DNA from: an uncultured Clostridia bacterium | GTDB lineage: Bacteria; Bacillota; Clostridia; Christensenellales; Borkfalkiaceae | Reading direction: 5' to 3' | Assembly (NCBI GenBank): GCA_947597925.1 | Contig: CANQFA010000002.1 | Span: forward strand, 124,001 to 188,000 | Length of the DNA stretch: 64,000 bases | Part shown: positions 60,880 through 64,000 of the stretch, piece after piece | How the letters are laid out: each line of letters opens with the position of its first letter | How positions within the stretch are numbered: the stretch's first letter is position 1 | Position numbers and translations under genes: made by a program | The notes under the pieces: model-generated | Told to the model about the DNA's origin: nothing | The model's database searches: none | What the model saw: the letters and a program-made list of their open reading frames with translations, nothing else

Positions 60880-61394
60880 ATCCAATCGTCACCTTTGAGA
60901 TGGAAAACGGCGACGTCTTCAGGGCGGAGCTCTATCCCGAAATTGCACCCAACACAGTCAATAACTTTCTCTCCCTCGTGAAGAAGGGCTATTACGACGG
61001 CATCCTCTTTCACCGCGTGATCGCGGACTTCATGATCCAGGGCGGCGACCCCACGGGGACGGGCACGGGCGGACCGGGCTACCGCATCAAGGGGGAGTTC
61101 GCGGGCAACGGATTTTCCAATCCTCTCCGCCATGCGCGCGGCGTCCTCTCCATGGCGCGCACGCAGGTCCCCGACAGCGCGGGCTCGCAGTTCTTCGTCA
61201 TGCATGCCGACGCCTTTTATCTCGACGGGCAATACGCCGCCTTCGGGAAGGTCATAGAGGGGATGGACGCGGTGGATAGGATAGCCTCCTGTCCTACCGA
61301 CTATTCCGACCGCCCGCGCACGCCGCAGCGCATGAAAAAGGTGACCGCCGAGACCTTCGGCGTCGACTATCCCGCGCCCAAGACGCTCCGCTGA
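60876..61394 (+). CDS. Peptidyl-prolyl cis-trans isomerase (cyclophilin)
   Basis: A 172-aa cytoplasmic cyclophilin without signal peptide. Active-site motifs FHRVIADFMIQGGDPTGTGTGG, SMARTQVPDSAGSQFFV and FGKVIEGMDAVDRI are intact. It speeds proline isomerisation in folding proteins. The next 76 bp before purB contain a 7-bp inverted repeat AAGTTCC/GGAACTT (61396-61420) and no strong terminator. Confidence 0.93.
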   Translation: MNPIVTFEMENGDVFRAELYPEIAPNTVNNFLSLVKKGYYDGILFHRVIADFMIQGGDPTGTGTGGPGYRIKGEFAGNGFSNPLRHARGVLSMARTQVPDSAGSQFFVMHADAFYLDGQYAAFGKVIEGMDAVDRIASCPTDYSDRPRTPQRMKKVTAETFGVDYPAPKTLR

Positions 61395-61464
61395 GAAGTT
61401 CCTCTTTTCCCGCGGAACTTGCGGAAAAAGGGGCCGAAAATGCAATCTATATCGAGGTTTACAA

Positions 61465-61487
61465 GGTATTATGTCAGACAAATTACT
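61465..61487. repeat. 23-bp dyad motif over the purB start codon
   Basis: Left arm GGTATTATGTC, centre A, right arm GACAAATTACT; 20 of 23 positions agree with the consensus. The purB ATG (61471-61473) lies inside the left arm, and TTA CTA codons follow. Confidence 0.65.
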
Positions 61488-62907
61488 ATACGAAAACCCC
61501 TTAAGTACCCGTTATGCGAGCCGTGAGATGCTCGAGAACTTCGGCGACGAGAAGCGCTTCCGCCTGTGGAGGAAGCTGTGGATCGCCCTTGCCGAGAGCG
61601 AGATGGAGCTCGGTCTGCCCATCACAAAGGAGCAGGTGGAGGAGCTCAAGGCGCACGAAAAGGACATCGACTACGAGAAGGCGGAGGAGTATGAGCGCAA
61701 GCTCCGTCACGACGTCATGGCGCATGTCATGGCATACGGCGACGCCGCGCCCTCCGCGCGCAAGATCATCCATCTCGGCGCGACGAGCTGCTTTGTGGAC
61801 TGCAACTCCGAGCTCATCATCCTGCGGGACGGGCTGGACATCCTCCTCAAAAAGCTCGTCAATGTGATGGACAAGCTCAAGCGGTTTGCCCTCCGCTACA
61901 GGGAGCTTCCGACTCTCGGGTTTACTCATCTGCAGCCTGCCCAGCTCACCACGGTGGGCAAGCGGGCGACCCTGTGGCTGCAGGACCTCATGCTCGACTA
62001 TGAGAACCTCGAGAACCTCCTCGACCACTTCAAACTGCGCGGGGTAAAGGGGACCACGGGGACGCAGGCGAGCTTTTTGGACCTCTTCGACGGCGACGAG
62101 GAGAAGGTAAAGGAGCTCGAGCGTCGGGTCGTGGGCAAGCTCGGGTACAATAAGGTCTATGGGGTCACGGGGCAGACCTATCCCCGCAAATTCGACTACA
62201 ATGTCCTCTGTGTGCTCAGCCAGATAGCGCAGAGCGCCTATAAGTTCTCCAATGATATCCGCATCCTGCAGAACATGAAGGAGGTCGAGGAGCCCTTTGA
62301 AAAGAGCCAGATCGGGTCCTCGGCCATGGCGTATAAGCGCAATCCCATGCGTTCGGAGCGCATGGGGAGCCTCTGCCGCTATGTGCTCTCTCTGCCCGTC
62401 AACAGCGCCTTTACGGCGTCGACGCAGTGGTTTGAGCGCACGCTCGACGACTCCGCAAACCGTCGCATCGTCAACGCGCAGGCCTTCCTCGCGGTCGATG
62501 CCATCCTCAATATCTACCTGAATGTCTCCGAGAACCTCGTGGTCTACGACAAGGTGATCGCGAAGCATGTCGCCGCGGAACTTCCCTTCATGGCGACCGA
62601 AAATATCATCATGGAGTGCGTGAAGGCGGGCAGAGACAGGCAAGATGTCCACGAGCGCATCCGCGTCCTCTCGGGGGAGGCGGGCCGCGTCGTCAAGGAA
62701 GAGGGGAAAGAAAATGACCTTCTGGAGCGCATCGCCGCCGATCCCATGTTCGAGCCCGTGCACGGCAGACTTTCGGAGATCGTGGATGCGCGAAAATTCA
62801 TCGGCAGGGCGCCCGCCCAGACGGCGGAGTTCATCGAGAAGGAGATCGACCCCATCCTCGCGCGGCACAAAGATCTGCTCGGCGCGCGCGGCGACGTGAG
62901 GGTGTAA
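61471..62907 (+). CDS. purB: Adenylosuccinate lyase
   Basis: A 478-aa lyase acting twice in purine synthesis (SAICAR and adenylosuccinate cleavage). The N terminus YENPLSTRYASREML and the signature loop GSSAMAYKRNPMRSER are clear, and GFTHLQPAQLTTVGKRA supplies the catalytic His region. The ribosome site is poor (AAGG four bases before ATG) and overlaps the 23-bp motif, so a protein bound there, or the hairpin it could form in RNA, would affect initiation. The first dozen codons use TCA, TTA, CTA and AGT, unlike the rest of the gene. Confidence 0.96.
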   Translation: MSDKLLYENPLSTRYASREMLENFGDEKRFRLWRKLWIALAESEMELGLPITKEQVEELKAHEKDIDYEKAEEYERKLRHDVMAHVMAYGDAAPSARKIIHLGATSCFVDCNSELIILRDGLDILLKKLVNVMDKLKRFALRYRELPTLGFTHLQPAQLTTVGKRATLWLQDLMLDYENLENLLDHFKLRGVKGTTGTQASFLDLFDGDEEKVKELERRVVGKLGYNKVYGVTGQTYPRKFDYNVLCVLSQIAQSAYKFSNDIRILQNMKEVEEPFEKSQIGSSAMAYKRNPMRSERMGSLCRYVLSLPVNSAFTASTQWFERTLDDSANRRIVNAQAFLAVDAILNIYLNVSENLVVYDKVIAKHVAAELPFMATENIIMECVKAGRDRQDVHERIRVLSGEAGRVVKEEGKENDLLERIAADPMFEPVHGRLSEIVDARKFIGRAPAQTAEFIEKEIDPILARHKDLLGARGDVRV

Positions 62908-62934
62908 CCTGAGAAAATTGCACATCTTACCCAT

Positions 62935-63189
62935 ATGCAGCATTATGAAAAGGTGTGCGTAGAGGTCCTCGCCCGCTTTCCGAAAGAGGGCGGCATCCGT
63001 CCCGTCTCCCTCCTGTGGGAAGATGGGCGGCAGTTCATCGTGGAGCGCGTCAAATCGGTCGGGCGTGTCCCCGCACATGTGGGCTCCCTCCTTCCCATCC
63101 GCTATACTTGTATCATCGGCGGGCGGGAAAAGGAGCTCTATCTCGAGCGGGAGCGCATGCGCTGGTTCGTGGAGGTACCGTCGTCATGA
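62935..63189 (+). CDS. Small protein coupled to dinB
   Basis: An 84-aa protein with no name I can assign. It is a compact mixed alpha/beta sequence (VCVEVLARFPKEGGIRPVSLLWEDGRQFIVERV, RYTCIIGGREKELYLERERMRWFVEV) ending in a strand-like tail with no membrane segment. Short proteins of this pattern are seen directly upstream of dinB in other Clostridia, so a role in lesion bypass is suggested by context only. No clear ribosome site precedes the ATG; dinB starts in its stop codon (ATGA). Confidence 0.7.
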   Translation: MQHYEKVCVEVLARFPKEGGIRPVSLLWEDGRQFIVERVKSVGRVPAHVGSLLPIRYTCIIGGREKELYLERERMRWFVEVPSS

Positions 63190-64000
63190 ATACCGACCGC
63201 TGCATTCTGCACAGCGATCTCAACAACTTTTATGCCTCTGTGGAGATGGTGAAAAATCCCGCGCTCAGGGAGGTCCCCATTGCGGTGACGGGCAGCATCA
63301 AGGACCGCCACGGCATCGTCCTCGCCAAAAATATGCTCGCAAAGGGCTTCGGCGTCAGGACGGGAGAAGTGCTGTGGCAGGCGCGGAAAAAATGTCCCGC
63401 CCTCCTCGCCGTCCCTGCCGATTTTCCCGCCTATCTCGCGATGTCAAAGGCGGTGCGGGCGATCTATGCGCGCTTCACCGACCGCATCGAGGCCTTCGGC
63501 ATCGACGAATGCTGGCTCGATGTCACCGCGAGCCGCTATCTCTTCGGCGACGGCGAGAACATTGCACAGACCATCCGCGAGACGGTCAAGCGGGAGTGCG
63601 GCGTCACCGTGAGCGTGGGGGTGAGCTGGAATAAGATCTTCGCGAAGCTCGCCTCCGACATGAAAAAGCCCGACGCCGTCACCGTGGTCTCTCCCGAAAA
63701 CTATCGCGAGACGGCGTGGAAACTTCCTGCGGCCGACCTCCTCTATGTGGGGAAGTCCACCGCCCGCAAACTCACCTTCCTCGGCATCACCACGATAGGA
63801 GAACTCGCGCTGTATGACGAGGGCGCGCTCATACAGGAGCTCGGCAAGTGGGGCAAGGTGCTCCATGAGTATGCCAACGGCAACGAGAGCTCGCCCGTGC
63901 GGGAGGCGGGCGACGAGCGGACGGTCAAGAGCATCGGGAACAGCCTCACCTGCTACCGCGACCTCGAGGAGGAAGACGAGATCTACATGCTCTTTCTGCT
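63186..64000 (+). CDS. dinB: Y-family DNA polymerase (DinB/Pol IV type), 3' end cut by window
   Basis: Open from ATG 63186 to the window end: 271 residues, with about 130 missing. Palm and finger motifs: ILHSDLNNFYASVEM (first metal-binding Asp), FGIDECWLDVT (the Asp-Glu catalytic pair), SVGVSWNKIFAKLASDMKKP, then the thumb helix-hairpin-helix LLYVGKSTARKLTFLGITTIGELA. It carries out translesion synthesis. No SOS box was recognised upstream of the preceding small gene. Confidence 0.93.
   Translation, partial: MNTDRCILHSDLNNFYASVEMVKNPALREVPIAVTGSIKDRHGIVLAKNMLAKGFGVRTGEVLWQARKKCPALLAVPADFPAYLAMSKAVRAIYARFTDRIEAFGIDECWLDVTASRYLFGDGENIAQTIRETVKRECGVTVSVGVSWNKIFAKLASDMKKPDAVTVVSPENYRETAWKLPAADLLYVGKSTARKLTFLGITTIGELALYDEGALIQELGKWGKVLHEYANGNESSPVREAGDERTVKSIGNSLTCYRDLEEEDEIYMLFL

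Overview
The window is a G+C-rich, densely packed bacterial chromosome segment. It most resembles a member of the class Clostridia (Bacillota): a dcw division cluster beginning with mraZ, a DAP-type MurE, a CwlD-type amidase, a LicD protein, an endonuclease-type MutL, NfnAB-type flavoproteins, and many four-base ATGA/GTGA gene overlaps. No rRNA, tRNA, CRISPR array, transposase or prophage gene was seen. Vegetative-type promoters are unusually clear: nine of the ten listed have a TTGACA-like and a TATAAT-like box exactly 17 bases apart, and the groES promoter has 16. The order or family within Clostridia cannot be fixed by eye.

Layout. 1-2.1 kb: end of an NfnA-like subunit and NfnB. 2.1-3.6 kb: CwlD-like amidase and an acyl-ACP thioesterase. 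3.7-17.6 kb: a ten-gene unit argG-argC-argJ-argB-argD-argF-carA-carB-(cysteine desulfurase)-thiI, which makes citrulline, arginine precursors and carbamoyl phosphate; its carB is fused to a diaminopimelate epimerase. 17.6-19.8 kb (minus): class A penicillin-binding protein. 19.9-28.5 kb: sirtuin, miaB, mutS, mutL, miaA and a YnbB-type PLP enzyme. 28.6-34.4 kb: an envelope locus (SPFH protein, a two-TM protein, an ABC exporter pair, a polytopic protein, a ribbon-helix-helix regulator) behind a promoter with a tandem palindrome at its start site, followed by a small membrane protein. 34.4-40 kb (minus): an XRE-cupin regulator and potABCD polyamine transport genes, with an oversized PotA and PotD. 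40.2-41.4 kb: rpsT (minus) and murI. 41.4-55.3 kb: a dcw cluster (mraZ, rsmH, ftsL-like, ftsI-like, murE, mraY, murD, ftsW, murA, ftsQ, ftsA-like, ftsZ) that lacks murF, murG and murC and has a terminator and a fresh consensus promoter before ftsA. 55.3-57.9 kb: LicD, an IspD/TarI-like cytidylyltransferase and an NAD-dependent epimerase, suggesting phospho-decoration of a surface glycan. 57.9-58.3 kb: two ~104-bp direct repeats full of palindromes. 58.3-60.3 kb (minus): groES-groEL. 60.4-64 kb: dCMP deaminase, cyclophilin, purB, a small protein and dinB (cut by the window end).

The most unusual signal is not a gene. A 23-bp dyad-symmetric motif (arms AGTATTATGTC and GACATAATACT around one base) recurs at least six times over 56 kb. 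Four copies lie inside unrelated genes (argC, the penicillin-binding protein, miaA, ynbB), one overlies the purB start codon, and one is intergenic beside potA. The in-gene copies are written in rare A/T-rich codons while the encoded proteins look normal, so the site appears to be kept at DNA level rather than inserted. Other points of note are the CarB-DapF fusion with one expected catalytic cysteine missing, the SPFH/ABC/RHH locus with its likely operator, a possible AUC start codon in the ftsI-like gene, and the groEL-proximal repeats.
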